Assembly: GCA_017547085.1 (NCBI GenBank)
Contig: JAFYQM010000052.1
Location: forward strand, 1-44,653
Direction of reading: 5' to 3'
From: Oscillibacter sp.
GTDB taxonomy: Bacteria > Bacillota > Clostridia > Oscillospirales > Oscillospiraceae
DNA length: 44,653 bases
Positions 24,251 through 32,731 of the stretch are shown piece by piece (position 1 is the stretch's first letter; the number at the start of each line of letters is the position of its first letter). The position numbers and the translations under genes are program-made. The notes below the pieces were generated by a model, which was not told the origin of the DNA, ran no database searches, and saw nothing but the letters and a program-made list of their open reading frames with translations.

Positions 24251-24976
24251 ATGTCAGCACCTGTTATAATAGACGTGCTTGTGGTCGTCTTTCTGGTTGC
24301 CTTTGCGCTCTGGGGCGCAAAGCGGGGACTGCTGCGGGCCCTGGCGGGACTGGTGATTCTGCTGGTGTCGTTGGTGGGCGCCGGTATTTTTGCCGGTTCT
24401 TTTGCCCAGACTGTTACCGATTGGGTGACGCCGCTGGTAGAACAAAAGGTTTCTGCAAAAGTTGAGGAGGCCATTACGGCAAAGGTCGGCACATCTGAGT
24501 GGAGAGACCTGCTTTCTCAGGTGGATCTGGAGGATCTGCCGGTGGATGAATTTTTAGGACGCATCGGCGTGGATGACGGGGCATGGGATTCTTTGCTGGA
24601 ACGGATCCAAACAAAGGTTTCCGACAGTGGTGAAGCCATGACGGACGCCGTCACAGAGGCAGCGGCCGAAGCGCTGGTGTACCCTGTGGTATACGGTGTG
24701 CTGTTCGTAGTGGCATTTGTGCTGTTGCTGTTGCTGCTGCACGTGCTGCTGGGAGCCATGGGCCTTGTGATGAAGCTGCCGGGACTCAAAACACTCAACG
24801 CTTTAGGCGGTGCGGCTTTCGGACTGGTCGAGGGCGCGCTGCTGCTGTTTCTCGCAGTCTGGGTGGGACGGCATCTGGGCATTTCTTTTGAAACGGAACT
24901 GCTGGCCGAGGCCCATATTTTACGTATTTTCACGATGCATACGCCACTGAGCGTGCTGTCGTTTCTAAACCATTGA
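24251..24976 (+). CDS. CvpA family membrane protein
   Basis: This 241-residue protein has about four hydrophobic segments: two near the N-terminus (about 4-60, including GAKRGLLRALAGL, the typical CvpA turn) and two in the C-terminal half (VVYGVLFVVAFVLLLLLLHVL, then a shorter one). A ~100-residue soluble insert separates them, longer than in E. coli CvpA. The family was named for colicin V production; its cellular role is unsettled. ACAGGAGGGG lies a little far (15 bases) upstream of ATG 24251, with CAAGG closer. Confidence 0.82.
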   Translation: MSAPVIIDVLVVVFLVAFALWGAKRGLLRALAGLVILLVSLVGAGIFAGSFAQTVTDWVTPLVEQKVSAKVEEAITAKVGTSEWRDLLSQVDLEDLPVDEFLGRIGVDDGAWDSLLERIQTKVSDSGEAMTDAVTEAAAEALVYPVVYGVLFVVAFVLLLLLLHVLLGAMGLVMKLPGLKTLNALGGAAFGLVEGALLLFLAVWVGRHLGISFETELLAEAHILRIFTMHTPLSVLSFLNH

Positions 24977-25031
24977 CGCGCAGAGGCGGACAGCCTGTCC
25001 GTCCCGTCGGTGGAATTTCTGGAGGTATCAA

Positions 25032-27347
25032 ATGCAGCCTACACTTTGTTCAAGATGTAAGAAGAATATCGCGGTGGTCTACATCTCCAAAATGGAGGGG
25101 GACAAGACCACCAATGAGGGCCTGTGCCTGAAGTGCGCCAAGGATCTGGGTTTGCCGCAGGTGGACGACATGATGAAGCGCATGGGCATTTCCGATGAGG
25201 ATCTGGAAGCCCTGAATCAGGAAATGACGCAGGCCATCAACGGCATCGAGAATATCGAGGACCTGCCCGGCGGAGATGGGGAGGATGACGAGGAAGATGC
25301 CGGTAAGACGGCTACCTTCCCGTTTTTGAACCGTCTGTTCTCCGGCGGAGAGACACCTGCGTCCAGCGAGGGCGAGGAGCCGAATCGCGGTGGCCGCGAT
25401 AAGGAACGCAAGGAAGGGAAGAACGGCAAGCGGAAGTTCCTTGAGAATTACTGCATCTCCTTGACCCAGCGGGCCAAGGATGGCAAACTGGATCCCGTGA
25501 TCGGCCGACAGCAGGAGATTGAGCGCGTGGTGCAGATTCTGAACCGCCGCCAGAAGAACAACCCTTGCCTGATCGGTGAGCCGGGCGTTGGTAAGACGGC
25601 CATTGCAGAAGGTTTGGCCCAGCGCATCGTCAGCGGCGATGTGCCCTTCAAACTGCAGGACAAGGAAGTGTACCTGCTGGATCTGACGGCATTGGTGGCA
25701 GGCACCCAGTTCCGTGGCCAGTTTGAAAGCCGTATGAAGGGCCTGATCGATGAGGTCAAGAAGCTGGGCAACATCATTCTGATGATCGACGAGGTCCACA
25801 ACATTGTGGGTGCCGGCGATGCTGAGGGCAGCATGAATGCTGCCAATATCCTGAAGCCTGCCCTGTCCCGCGGCGAGATTCAGGTGATCGGCGCTACCAC
25901 GTTCAACGAATACCGCAAGTCTATTGAAAAGGACACGGCACTGGAGCGCCGTTTCCAGCCGGTGACGGTGAATGAGCCTTCCATTGAGGACTCCATCCGC
26001 ATCCTGCAGGGACTGGCTCCCAACTATGAGAAATACCACGGCGTGAAAATGTCTGACGGCATCATCCGTCAGGCGGTGATGCTGTCCGAGCGGTATATCA
26101 CCGACCGCTTCCTGCCGGATAAGGCCATCGACCTGATCGACGAGGCCTGCTCTGACCTGAACCTGAAAGATCCGGACATCTCCCGCCGCATGCAGATTCA
26201 GCGGGAACTGGACGATTACGAAAAAGAGCGTCTTTTACTGGAAGAGCGGCAGGCCAGCGGCGAGGAGCCGGACTATGAGCGCATGGCATTCCTCAAGAGC
26301 CGCGACCTGCAGCTGCATACCGAGTTGGACGCGCTGCTGGAAAAGGGCGATCCCCAGCTGAGCATGGAGAATCTGGCTCACGTCATCGAACTGTGGACGA
26401 AGATTCCCGCCTCCCGTATCCGTGAGCAGGAGTTCCAGCGCCTCAGTCAGCTGGAGGGCCGCCTGAAGAGCCACATCATCGGGCAGAACGAGGCTGTGGA
26501 GGCTGTGGCTGCCGCCGTGCGCCGCAACCGTGTGGGTATCTCGCCCAAGCATAAGCCCGTCAGCTTTATTTTCGTTGGCCCCACCGGCGTGGGTAAGACG
26601 GAACTGGTGAAGCAGCTGGCAAATGATATGTTCAATTCCCCTGAGGCTCTGATCCGTCTGGATATGTCGGAGTTTATGGAGAAGCACTCCGTTTCCCGCA
26701 TTGTGGGTTCGCCTCCCGGCTATGTGGGCTATGATGAGGCCGGTCAGCTGACAGAGAAAATCCGCCGCAAACCCTATGCCGTCATCCTGTTTGACGAGAT
26801 CGAAAAGGCTCATCCCGATGTGCTGAATGTGCTGCTACAAATTCTGGATGATGGCCAGATCACAGATGCTCACGGCCGTAAGGTGAACTTTGAAAATACC
26901 ATTATCGTGATGACCTCCAATGCAGGCAGTGCGACCAAGGAAGGAACGGTGGGTTTTGACCGCACCTCTAACCAGCAGGACGCCGACCGTGCCATGAAGG
27001 CCCTGCAGCAGTTCCTGCGGCCGGAATTCATCAACCGCGTGGATGCCGTCATTACCTTCAACCGCCTCAGCGAGGAGCATTTCCAGGGCATTGCCCGCAT
27101 CATGCTGGAGGAACTGGTGGCATCCCTGAAGGATAAGGCTATCGCGTTCACCTACGACGATGCACTGGTGGAGTTCCTGACGCATAAATCCTATTCCAGA
27201 ACCTATGGCGCCCGCAATCTGCGCCGCACCATCCAGAAGGAACTGGAAGACCCCATGGCAACGAAGATCATCGACAGCTATGAGCATCCCATTTCTCAGG
27301 TGAAGGCCACCGCGGAAGATGGAGCCGTGAAGCTGTATACGCTGTAA
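25032..27347 (+). CDS. ClpE-like AAA+ unfoldase with N-terminal zinc finger
   Basis: This 771-residue Hsp100 protein lacks the Clp N-repeat domain and instead starts with a zinc-finger pair C6-x2-C9 and C32-x2-C35, as ClpE does. A ~95-residue acidic linker leads to AAA1 (GEPGVGKT at 182-189), a short middle domain around 395-440, and AAA2 (GPTGVGKT at ~516). A VGF tripeptide in AAA2 (EGTVGFDRT) sits where ClpP-docking loops occur, so it probably feeds ClpP. TGGAGG precedes the ATG. Unlike clpE of Bacillus, no CtsR box is visible upstream. Calling it ClpE rather than a ClpC variant is based on domain order. Confidence 0.87.
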   Translation: MQPTLCSRCKKNIAVVYISKMEGDKTTNEGLCLKCAKDLGLPQVDDMMKRMGISDEDLEALNQEMTQAINGIENIEDLPGGDGEDDEEDAGKTATFPFLNRLFSGGETPASSEGEEPNRGGRDKERKEGKNGKRKFLENYCISLTQRAKDGKLDPVIGRQQEIERVVQILNRRQKNNPCLIGEPGVGKTAIAEGLAQRIVSGDVPFKLQDKEVYLLDLTALVAGTQFRGQFESRMKGLIDEVKKLGNIILMIDEVHNIVGAGDAEGSMNAANILKPALSRGEIQVIGATTFNEYRKSIEKDTALERRFQPVTVNEPSIEDSIRILQGLAPNYEKYHGVKMSDGIIRQAVMLSERYITDRFLPDKAIDLIDEACSDLNLKDPDISRRMQIQRELDDYEKERLLLEERQASGEEPDYERMAFLKSRDLQLHTELDALLEKGDPQLSMENLAHVIELWTKIPASRIREQEFQRLSQLEGRLKSHIIGQNEAVEAVAAAVRRNRVGISPKHKPVSFIFVGPTGVGKTELVKQLANDMFNSPEALIRLDMSEFMEKHSVSRIVGSPPGYVGYDEAGQLTEKIRRKPYAVILFDEIEKAHPDVLNVLLQILDDGQITDAHGRKVNFENTIIVMTSNAGSATKEGTVGFDRTSNQQDADRAMKALQQFLRPEFINRVDAVITFNRLSEEHFQGIARIMLEELVASLKDKAIAFTYDDALVEFLTHKSYSRTYGARNLRRTIQKELEDPMATKIIDSYEHPISQVKATAEDGAVKLYTL

Positions 27348-27367
27348 CGGCAGAAACGGAGGAATCC

Positions 27368-27580
27368 ATGGAGTTGTTTCGGAAGAATATCGACCCCCGC
27401 TGTGCCTACTGCCAGAAAGGGCAGCAGATCAATGAGTTGGAGGTTGCCTGCGTCAAGCGGGGTATTGTGCCGGTAGAGCACCATTGCCGGGCATTCAAAT
27501 ATGATCCCCTGAAGCGGGTGCCGCCCCGTCCGGCTGTGCTGGATACCGGAAAGCTGAAAGAAGAGGATTTTTCCCTGTAA
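27368..27580 (+). CDS. Small cysteine-containing protein, unknown function
   Basis: This 70-residue protein has C12-x2-C15, C28 and H38-H39-C40, a possible zinc-ribbon arrangement, followed by a basic Pro-rich segment (LKRVPPRPAV) and an acidic tail. ACGGAGGA precedes ATG 27368, only 20 bases after the ClpE-like gene, and a terminator follows, so it is co-transcribed with the unfoldase. It might be an adaptor or metal-binding accessory; that is inference from position alone. I have no firm family name. Confidence 0.75.
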   Translation: MELFRKNIDPRCAYCQKGQQINELEVACVKRGIVPVEHHCRAFKYDPLKRVPPRPAVLDTGKLKEEDFSL

Positions 27581-27585
27581 ACTGC

Positions 27586-27614
27586 AACAGGCACCCACAA
27601 TGGGTGCCTGTTTT
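27586..27614 (+). terminator. Terminator after the small Cys protein
   Basis: AACAGGCACCCA pairs perfectly with TGGGTGCCTGTT (12 bp, 3-base loop), ending TTTT. Confidence 0.85.
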
Positions 27615-27631
27615 CACAAAGGAGGTCTATC

Positions 27632-28450
27632 ATGGAACTGCAGAGAGTTTGTATGCTGTGCTACAGTGCAACCGGCGTTACGGAAAAGGCTGTGGCTGTT
27701 TTTGCGGAGGAACTGGCTGCAAAATTGCAGCTTCCGCTGGAACGCTTTGCGTTTACCAAACCGGCAGAGCGGAGGGAGTATTCCTTTGCGCCTACTGACA
27801 TTGTGGTGGTGGGAACGCCTACCTATGCGGGGAAGATGCCCAATAAGCTGCTGCCGGATTTCCAGACGAAGCTGCATGGCAACGGTGCGCTGGCGGTAGC
27901 AGTGGTGACCTTTGGAAACCGCAGCTATGATAATGCATTGGCAGAACTTTGCTCTGTACTGGAGGCGGATGGGTTCCGTACCGTGGCGGCAGCTGCCCTT
28001 GTAGGACGCCATGCCTTTACGGACGAACTTGGCTATGGCCGTCCTAACTGGAGCGATGGTTTTGAGACGAAAAACTTTGCAAAACGAGTATCTGACAAGG
28101 TAAAAAGTTTGACAGATATACCGGTGCCTGTGCAGGTGCCCGGAGACGCTGCGGCACCCTATTATACACCGTTGGGGACAGACGCCCAGCCTGCAAAGTT
28201 CCTCAAGGCCAAGCCGAAGACCCATCTGAGCCGGTGCAACGGCTGCGGCGCCTGTGTGCGGCAGTGTCCCATGGGAGCCATTGATCCGAAGAATGTGTCC
28301 AATGTTCCGGGGACCTGTATCAAGTGTCAGGCCTGCGTCCGCAAATGCACGAAGCGGGCAAAGTACTTTGATGACCCAGCTTTTTTGTCCCATGTGGAGA
28401 TGCTGGAGCGTACCTACGCGGAGCCGAAGGATAACGAATTTTTCCTGTAA
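27632..28450 (+). CDS. EFR1-type flavodoxin-ferredoxin fusion protein
   Basis: The 272-residue product has an N-terminal flavodoxin-like domain (about 1-165; CYSATGVTEKAV is the phosphate loop and GTPTYAGKMPNKL follows) and a C-terminal 2[4Fe-4S] ferredoxin domain with CNGCGACVRQCP and CIKCQACVRKC. It should carry electrons in the cytoplasm; family members are called EFR1 ferredoxins and their partners are unknown. AAAGGAGG precedes ATG 27632. It is flanked by terminators on both sides and is therefore monocistronic, though no clear promoter was found in the short gap. Confidence 0.9.
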   Translation: MELQRVCMLCYSATGVTEKAVAVFAEELAAKLQLPLERFAFTKPAERREYSFAPTDIVVVGTPTYAGKMPNKLLPDFQTKLHGNGALAVAVVTFGNRSYDNALAELCSVLEADGFRTVAAAALVGRHAFTDELGYGRPNWSDGFETKNFAKRVSDKVKSLTDIPVPVQVPGDAAAPYYTPLGTDAQPAKFLKAKPKTHLSRCNGCGACVRQCPMGAIDPKNVSNVPGTCIKCQACVRKCTKRAKYFDDPAFLSHVEMLERTYAEPKDNEFFL

Positions 28451-28455
28451 AAAAC

Positions 28456-28491
28456 AAAGCTGAACGGAGGGATCCGTTCAGCTTTCTTTTT
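28456..28491. terminator. Bidirectional terminator between EFR1 and carboxypeptidase genes
   Basis: A 13-bp perfect stem (28456-28468 with 28473-28485), GGGA loop, followed by TCTTTTT on the plus strand. The stop codon of the minus-strand gene lies within the right arm. Confidence 0.82.
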
Positions 28492-29566
28492 CGCAATAAG
28501 CCCGATAGATATCGGTGTGATCGTAGATGACGGGCCAGGGGCCTCCGGCGTCGCCGGTGGCGCAGATAAACAGCCGTCCGTCCGCGGCCTGTCCGCAGCT
28601 GACGGCACAGGAGCCGGAAGCTGCCACATAACCGGTTTTGCCGCCTACAATCTGGAACTCGCCAGTAAAGCGGTCCTCAATGCGGCGCAGGAACAGGTTG
28701 GACAGATTTTGTCCCTCAGGATGCATGTTGGTGGGGGGGATCTGGTAAATGCGGGTATTCAGAACCTCCCGGCACAGGTCATTTTCCATAGCGGCCTTCA
28801 TGATCATGGCCATGTCGTAGATGGTACAGGCGTGGTTTTCTTCGTACAGGCCCACGCAGTTGGTGAAGTGGGCGGTTTCGGAAAGACCCAGTACGGCCAG
28901 TTTTTCGTTCATCAGTTCTACAAAGGCCTCGTGAGAGCCTGCCACATGATTGGCGAGGGCCAGTGAGGCGTCCGCACCGGAGGAGAGGATCGTGCCATAC
29001 AGCAGGTCGCGGACGGTAACGATCTCTCCGACTTCAAAGCCGACGATACTGCAGCCATTGACAAAACAGAAGTCCGTGATCTCGCGTGTGATGGTGACGG
29101 TCGCATCCAGATCAGTAATATGCTCGGCTGCGACCAGCAGGGTCAAGACCTTCGTCATGGAGGCGGGATTCATCACCGTATGGGCATCTTTTTCTGCCAG
29201 AATGGTGCCGCTGGTGACATCTACCAGAACGACATAGCTGCTGTCAGTCGTTTCTCCCAGCTGAACGGTGGTTTCTGTTTTCATAGCAGAGTAGGTGTAG
29301 TCAGGCAGTTCGCCGGGGTCCAGTTCCGGCATGGAGACCGTGGGAAGGCTGGCTTCCGGTTCTGCTTCCGGTTCCGGTGCGTTGGACTGTGTGTACCACA
29401 GGATACCAAGCCCTGCCAGAAGGAGAAGGAATGCGGCAACGGGGAACAGCTGCTTCAGCCGCTTGAGGCGTTTCGCCTGTTGTTTCTTTTTGCGGGCGGC
29501 GGCACGTTCTGCGTGGCGGGCGTTGCGTTCCTGCTCGCTGGTTACATATGTGTATTGCTGAGCCAT
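28478..29566 (-). CDS. D-alanyl-D-alanine carboxypeptidase (S11), N-terminally anchored
   Basis: This 362-residue penicillin-binding protein has a basic cytoplasmic N-terminus of ~40 residues, a membrane helix (about 41-58) and an extracytoplasmic S11 domain. The active-site motifs are S136-x-x-K139 (PASMTK) and GGKTGYVA near the C-terminus. The middle motif, usually SGN, reads S196-G-A198. It trims D-Ala from peptidoglycan stem peptides; the unusual anchor at the N-terminus replaces the C-terminal anchor of PBP5-like enzymes. GCAAGGAG precedes the ATG at 29566. A second S11 enzyme lies 1.3 kb away. Confidence 0.88.
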   Translation of the reverse strand: MAQQYTYVTSEQERNARHAERAAARKKKQQAKRLKRLKQLFPVAAFLLLLAGLGILWYTQSNAPEPEAEPEASLPTVSMPELDPGELPDYTYSAMKTETTVQLGETTDSSYVVLVDVTSGTILAEKDAHTVMNPASMTKVLTLLVAAEHITDLDATVTITREITDFCFVNGCSIVGFEVGEIVTVRDLLYGTILSSGADASLALANHVAGSHEAFVELMNEKLAVLGLSETAHFTNCVGLYEENHACTIYDMAMIMKAAMENDLCREVLNTRIYQIPPTNMHPEGQNLSNLFLRRIEDRFTGEFQIVGGKTGYVAASGSCAVSCGQAADGRLFICATGDAGGPWPVIYDHTDIYRAYCEKES

Positions 29567-29745
29567 GGTGAACTCCTTGCAGAAAAAGAATCAAACATAC
29601 TATCTTTATTAGTATAACAGATAGATTCGGAAATTTCACCATATTTTTACGGAAGAAGTTTTTTCCTTTTTAGGAAAAATAAATGTCAGGTCAGGCCCTT
29701 TTTCCATAGTCTGAGAGTGAAAATACAAGGTGGGAGGGCATTTCT

Positions 29746-30810
29746 ATGACGACCAGTTTTTTTGTCGGTGCAAACAGCGGCGAGGGATTCCAAAATCTGT
29801 TCCCTGAAATGGTGGATCTGGAGGATACCTATGATTTTATGATCCTGAAGGGTGGCGCCGGCGTGGGTAAAAATACATTTATGCGGGAGATCGGACGCAC
29901 CATGGAAGCGGCGGGCGCGGAAGTGGAGTATCTCTGGTGTTCCGGGGATCCGGGTTCTCTCGATGGTGTGGTATTCCCGCAGCTGCGGTGTGCCATCGCG
30001 GACGGCACTGCGCCCCATGTGATCGAACCACGATACCCTGCGGCGGTGGACCGGTATGTGGATCTGGGGCGTTTTTACGACCTGACCGCCGCCAAGGCGG
30101 ATGCGGAGGCAGTCAAGGAACACACTCGTACCTACAAGGCTGCCTATGCCCGGGCTTATCATTGCCTGAAAGCGGCACGGCAGGTGGAGGAGGACGCTGT
30201 GGCGGCTGCAAGAGCAACCTTTGATGAAGCACGGGCCCTGCGCCGTATGGATGGCATCATTCAGCGGGAAATGCATGGTAAGGGCGGAAAACAGGGGAAG
30301 ACCCGCCGCCGTTTTCTGGGTGGTATCACATATCAGGGGTATATCTGGCGGTATGACAGTGTGGATGCACTGTGCGAAACGGTGTATGAGTTTGCCGACA
30401 GTTGGGAACTGGCCGGGGCGTGCCTTACCAAGCTGCACGTCGCTGCGGTGGAAAAGGGATGGGACACGATTGTTTGCTATGCACCGGAGCAGCCGGAGCG
30501 CATCGAGCATTTGCTGGTTCCGGACCTTTCGCTGGCCTTCGTAACTTCTCGCCCCGGAATGGAATACGGAAAGAAGCCCCATCGCCGCATTCGTCTGGAT
30601 GCGATGACGGCATCCGATGGAAAGGCTCAGCAGCGGTTTCGTACCCGTATGACCCATGTGTTGCGGCAGGAGGCAGTGGAGGCACTGAAAGAGGCAAAGG
30701 AGAACCACGACAAGCTGGAGGCGGTCTACAACCCCTATGTGGATTTCGACGGGGTGCGTACATTGGCTGCACTGGAGGCAGGGCGGCTTCTCAGTTGGTT
30801 CAATGCATAA
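29746..30810 (+). CDS. P-loop NTPase-like protein (PRK06851-type)
   Basis: This 354-residue protein resembles a family of predicted ATPases found in spore-forming Firmicutes. A P-loop-like GGAGVGKNT lies at 36-44, followed by conserved WCSGDPGSLDG and DGTAPHVIEPRYPAAVD. A charged helical region (about 125-200) and a basic stretch KGGKQGKTRRR follow. In the P-loop the Ser/Thr after the Lys is N43, with T44 next, which could weaken Mg coordination. GGTGGGAGG lies upstream of the ATG. It is a single gene with a strong terminator. Function unknown; the family assignment is from recalled sequence patterns. Confidence 0.72.
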   Translation: MTTSFFVGANSGEGFQNLFPEMVDLEDTYDFMILKGGAGVGKNTFMREIGRTMEAAGAEVEYLWCSGDPGSLDGVVFPQLRCAIADGTAPHVIEPRYPAAVDRYVDLGRFYDLTAAKADAEAVKEHTRTYKAAYARAYHCLKAARQVEEDAVAAARATFDEARALRRMDGIIQREMHGKGGKQGKTRRRFLGGITYQGYIWRYDSVDALCETVYEFADSWELAGACLTKLHVAAVEKGWDTIVCYAPEQPERIEHLLVPDLSLAFVTSRPGMEYGKKPHRRIRLDAMTASDGKAQQRFRTRMTHVLRQEAVEALKEAKENHDKLEAVYNPYVDFDGVRTLAALEAGRLLSWFNA

Positions 30811-30813
30811 AGG

Positions 30814-30844
30814 AAGGACGAAAGCATTTTGCTTTCGTCCTTTT
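30814..30844. terminator. Terminator between the P-loop gene and the second carboxypeptidase
   Basis: AAGGACGAAAGCA pairs perfectly with TGCTTTCGTCCTT (13 bp, 3-base loop) and is followed by T's. Confidence 0.88.
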
Positions 30845-30854
30845 ATTTGTGTGT

Positions 30855-32240
30855 TTAGAATTTGCGGCGCCCGCGGTAATTGCTGCTGCGTCCGCGGCCT
30901 ACGCTGCGGCCGTAGCGGTAGCGGCGGCGGCTGAACAGAAGCTTCCATACCAGCAGCAGGAGGATCAGCGCCAAAATCACGATGCCGGTGACACGCACGG
31001 AAGTCTTTGCCAAAAATTCCTGCGTATCCCGCCAGAACACCAGCATTTTAGAGGCCTCCACATCGTGCATGGCCAGAAGATCCACGGTGGCATATACCGT
31101 TCCGTCATAGCTCAGTTCCATGACACCTAACTTCTGCCCGGCGGTGACAGGCGCTTCCACGGTTTCGTGGAACAGCGTCACCTTGCGCTCCAGATGCTCC
31201 GGTTCCAGACCGTTGAAAATCAGAACCTCCTTGTCCTCTGCGGCACTGACGACTACGCGATCCACCTCGGATAAGGAAACGGGGACTTCCTGAATGGGTT
31301 CTTTGGCCTCGATGATGTTCTTGTAGGTGAAGTTGTCGAAACCATAGTTAAACATGCGGGTGGTTTCAGAAAAGCTGCGGATGTTGCCCACACCGTTTTC
31401 CTCCACGCGATCAGCACCTAAAATCACGCTGATGTAATGAAGGCTGCCGCGCTGGGCGGAGGAAACCAGACAATGGCCTGCATCGTCGGTGGAGCCGGTT
31501 TTGATGCCGTGGGCTTCAGAGTTCCGGTAACCGATGACACGCCAGGTGGACAGCAGGTGGTTAGTGGTCCAGTAATCACGCTCTTTGCTCATGTTGGTGG
31601 CGGGAATGACCACATGGGCCGTATCGGCGATGGTCATAAAGGCCTCGTACTCCATGGCTGCCTTGGTGATGAGATACATGTCCCACGCCGAGGTATAGTG
31701 CTGAGGATCGTGGTATCCGTGGGGATTGACGAAGTGGGTGTTCTCGCAGCCAAGCCGTGCGGCTTCCGTGTTCATCTCCGTCACAAAGGCGCTGACAGAG
31801 CCGGATACCGCTTCCGCCAGAATCTGGCAGGCCTCGTTGGCGGAAACGACCATCATGCAGTAGAGCAGGTTTTCCACCGTCATCACTTCACCCGCTTTGA
31901 TACCGGCACTGCTGCCATCGGGGGAAAGTCCGTCAAAAGCGGTTTGACTGGCGGTGATCTCCTGATCCATGGAGAGCGTTCCTGCGTCAACGGCTTCCAG
32001 TACCAGAAGCGCGGTCATGATCTTGGTCAGGCTGGCGGGATACAGCTCCTGATGTTCGTTTTTGGCATATGCAATGGAGCCGGTTTCCGCATCCACCAAT
32101 AACGCGGCCTTAGCCAGAATGTCCGGATCTACAGGCAAAACAGGATCTTCCGTACCGGCGGCAGAGGCAGATGGTGCGACCCAAAGGGACATCGTTAGAA
32201 CGATGGTCAAAAAAACCGATAAAAAACGTCTTGTTTTCAT
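30855..32240 (-). CDS. D-alanyl-D-alanine carboxypeptidase (DacF/PBP5-like)
   Basis: The start is ATG 32240, with CAGGAGTT upstream; an in-frame extension of five codons lacks a site. The 461-residue protein has a signal peptide ending near residue 28 (APSASA), then an S11 domain with S70-x-x-K73 (PASLTK), S133-A-N135 and IKTGSTDDAG. A β-rich PBP5_C-type domain (about 270-365) precedes a C-terminal membrane helix and a basic Arg/Tyr/Gly-rich cytoplasmic tail (SRRRYRYGRS). It removes terminal D-Ala from cell-wall or cortex peptidoglycan. It is transcribed away from the ComEA-kinase operon. Confidence 0.92.
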   Translation of the reverse strand: MKTRRFLSVFLTIVLTMSLWVAPSASAAGTEDPVLPVDPDILAKAALLVDAETGSIAYAKNEHQELYPASLTKIMTALLVLEAVDAGTLSMDQEITASQTAFDGLSPDGSSAGIKAGEVMTVENLLYCMMVVSANEACQILAEAVSGSVSAFVTEMNTEAARLGCENTHFVNPHGYHDPQHYTSAWDMYLITKAAMEYEAFMTIADTAHVVIPATNMSKERDYWTTNHLLSTWRVIGYRNSEAHGIKTGSTDDAGHCLVSSAQRGSLHYISVILGADRVEENGVGNIRSFSETTRMFNYGFDNFTYKNIIEAKEPIQEVPVSLSEVDRVVVSAAEDKEVLIFNGLEPEHLERKVTLFHETVEAPVTAGQKLGVMELSYDGTVYATVDLLAMHDVEASKMLVFWRDTQEFLAKTSVRVTGIVILALILLLLVWKLLFSRRRYRYGRSVGRGRSSNYRGRRKF

Positions 32241-32359
32241 GTGCAACTCCTGCAATCTATGTTATAATAATTTATCCAATATCATAGCCGGTTGAACGGG
32301 AAAAAACCGTACAATTCGACATATTCCAAGTATAGCAAAAAACAGACGGGAGTTCAACT

Positions 32360-32731
32360 GTGAAGAAAAAAGGAAACGTGACAAAAAGCGAGGTCCTTTT
32401 ACTGGGCCTGACGGCGGTTTTTCTGTGCAGTTTGCTGATATTGCAGGCACAGGACCGGAAAGCCGAGCAGTTTGGTGCTGCAGTGGAAACCGAAGTGGCG
32501 CAGGAGACCTTTTTGCCGGATGTATCGCCGATAGATTTGAACAGCGCCACGGCGGAGGAATTGACCGTCCTGCCGGGGATCGGACCGGCGCTGGCGGAGC
32601 GCATCGTGGAGTATCGCAGGGAACATGGCGAATTCGAGACAGTGGAGGAATTGATCCATGTATCCGGCATCGGGGAGGCGAAACTTGCTGAACTGAAAGA
32701 CCGTGTGACAGTAAATGGAGGAGACACATGA
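32360..32731 (+). CDS. ComEA-like helix-hairpin-helix protein
   Basis: The start codon is GTG 32360 with ACGGGAG 8 bases upstream. The 123-residue product has an N-terminal membrane anchor (about 12-29) and a C-terminal double HhH domain with DLNSATAEELTVLPGIGPAL and VSGIGEAKL, as in ComEA, the surface DNA receptor of competence. No comEB or comEC is adjacent. Instead its last codons overlap the start of a response regulator by 4 bases, so it is the first gene of an operon with a two-component system and a GerMN lipoprotein. DNA binding is inferred from the domain. Confidence 0.85.
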   Translation: MKKKGNVTKSEVLLLGLTAVFLCSLLILQAQDRKAEQFGAAVETEVAQETFLPDVSPIDLNSATAEELTVLPGIGPALAERIVEYRREHGEFETVEELIHVSGIGEAKLAELKDRVTVNGGDT

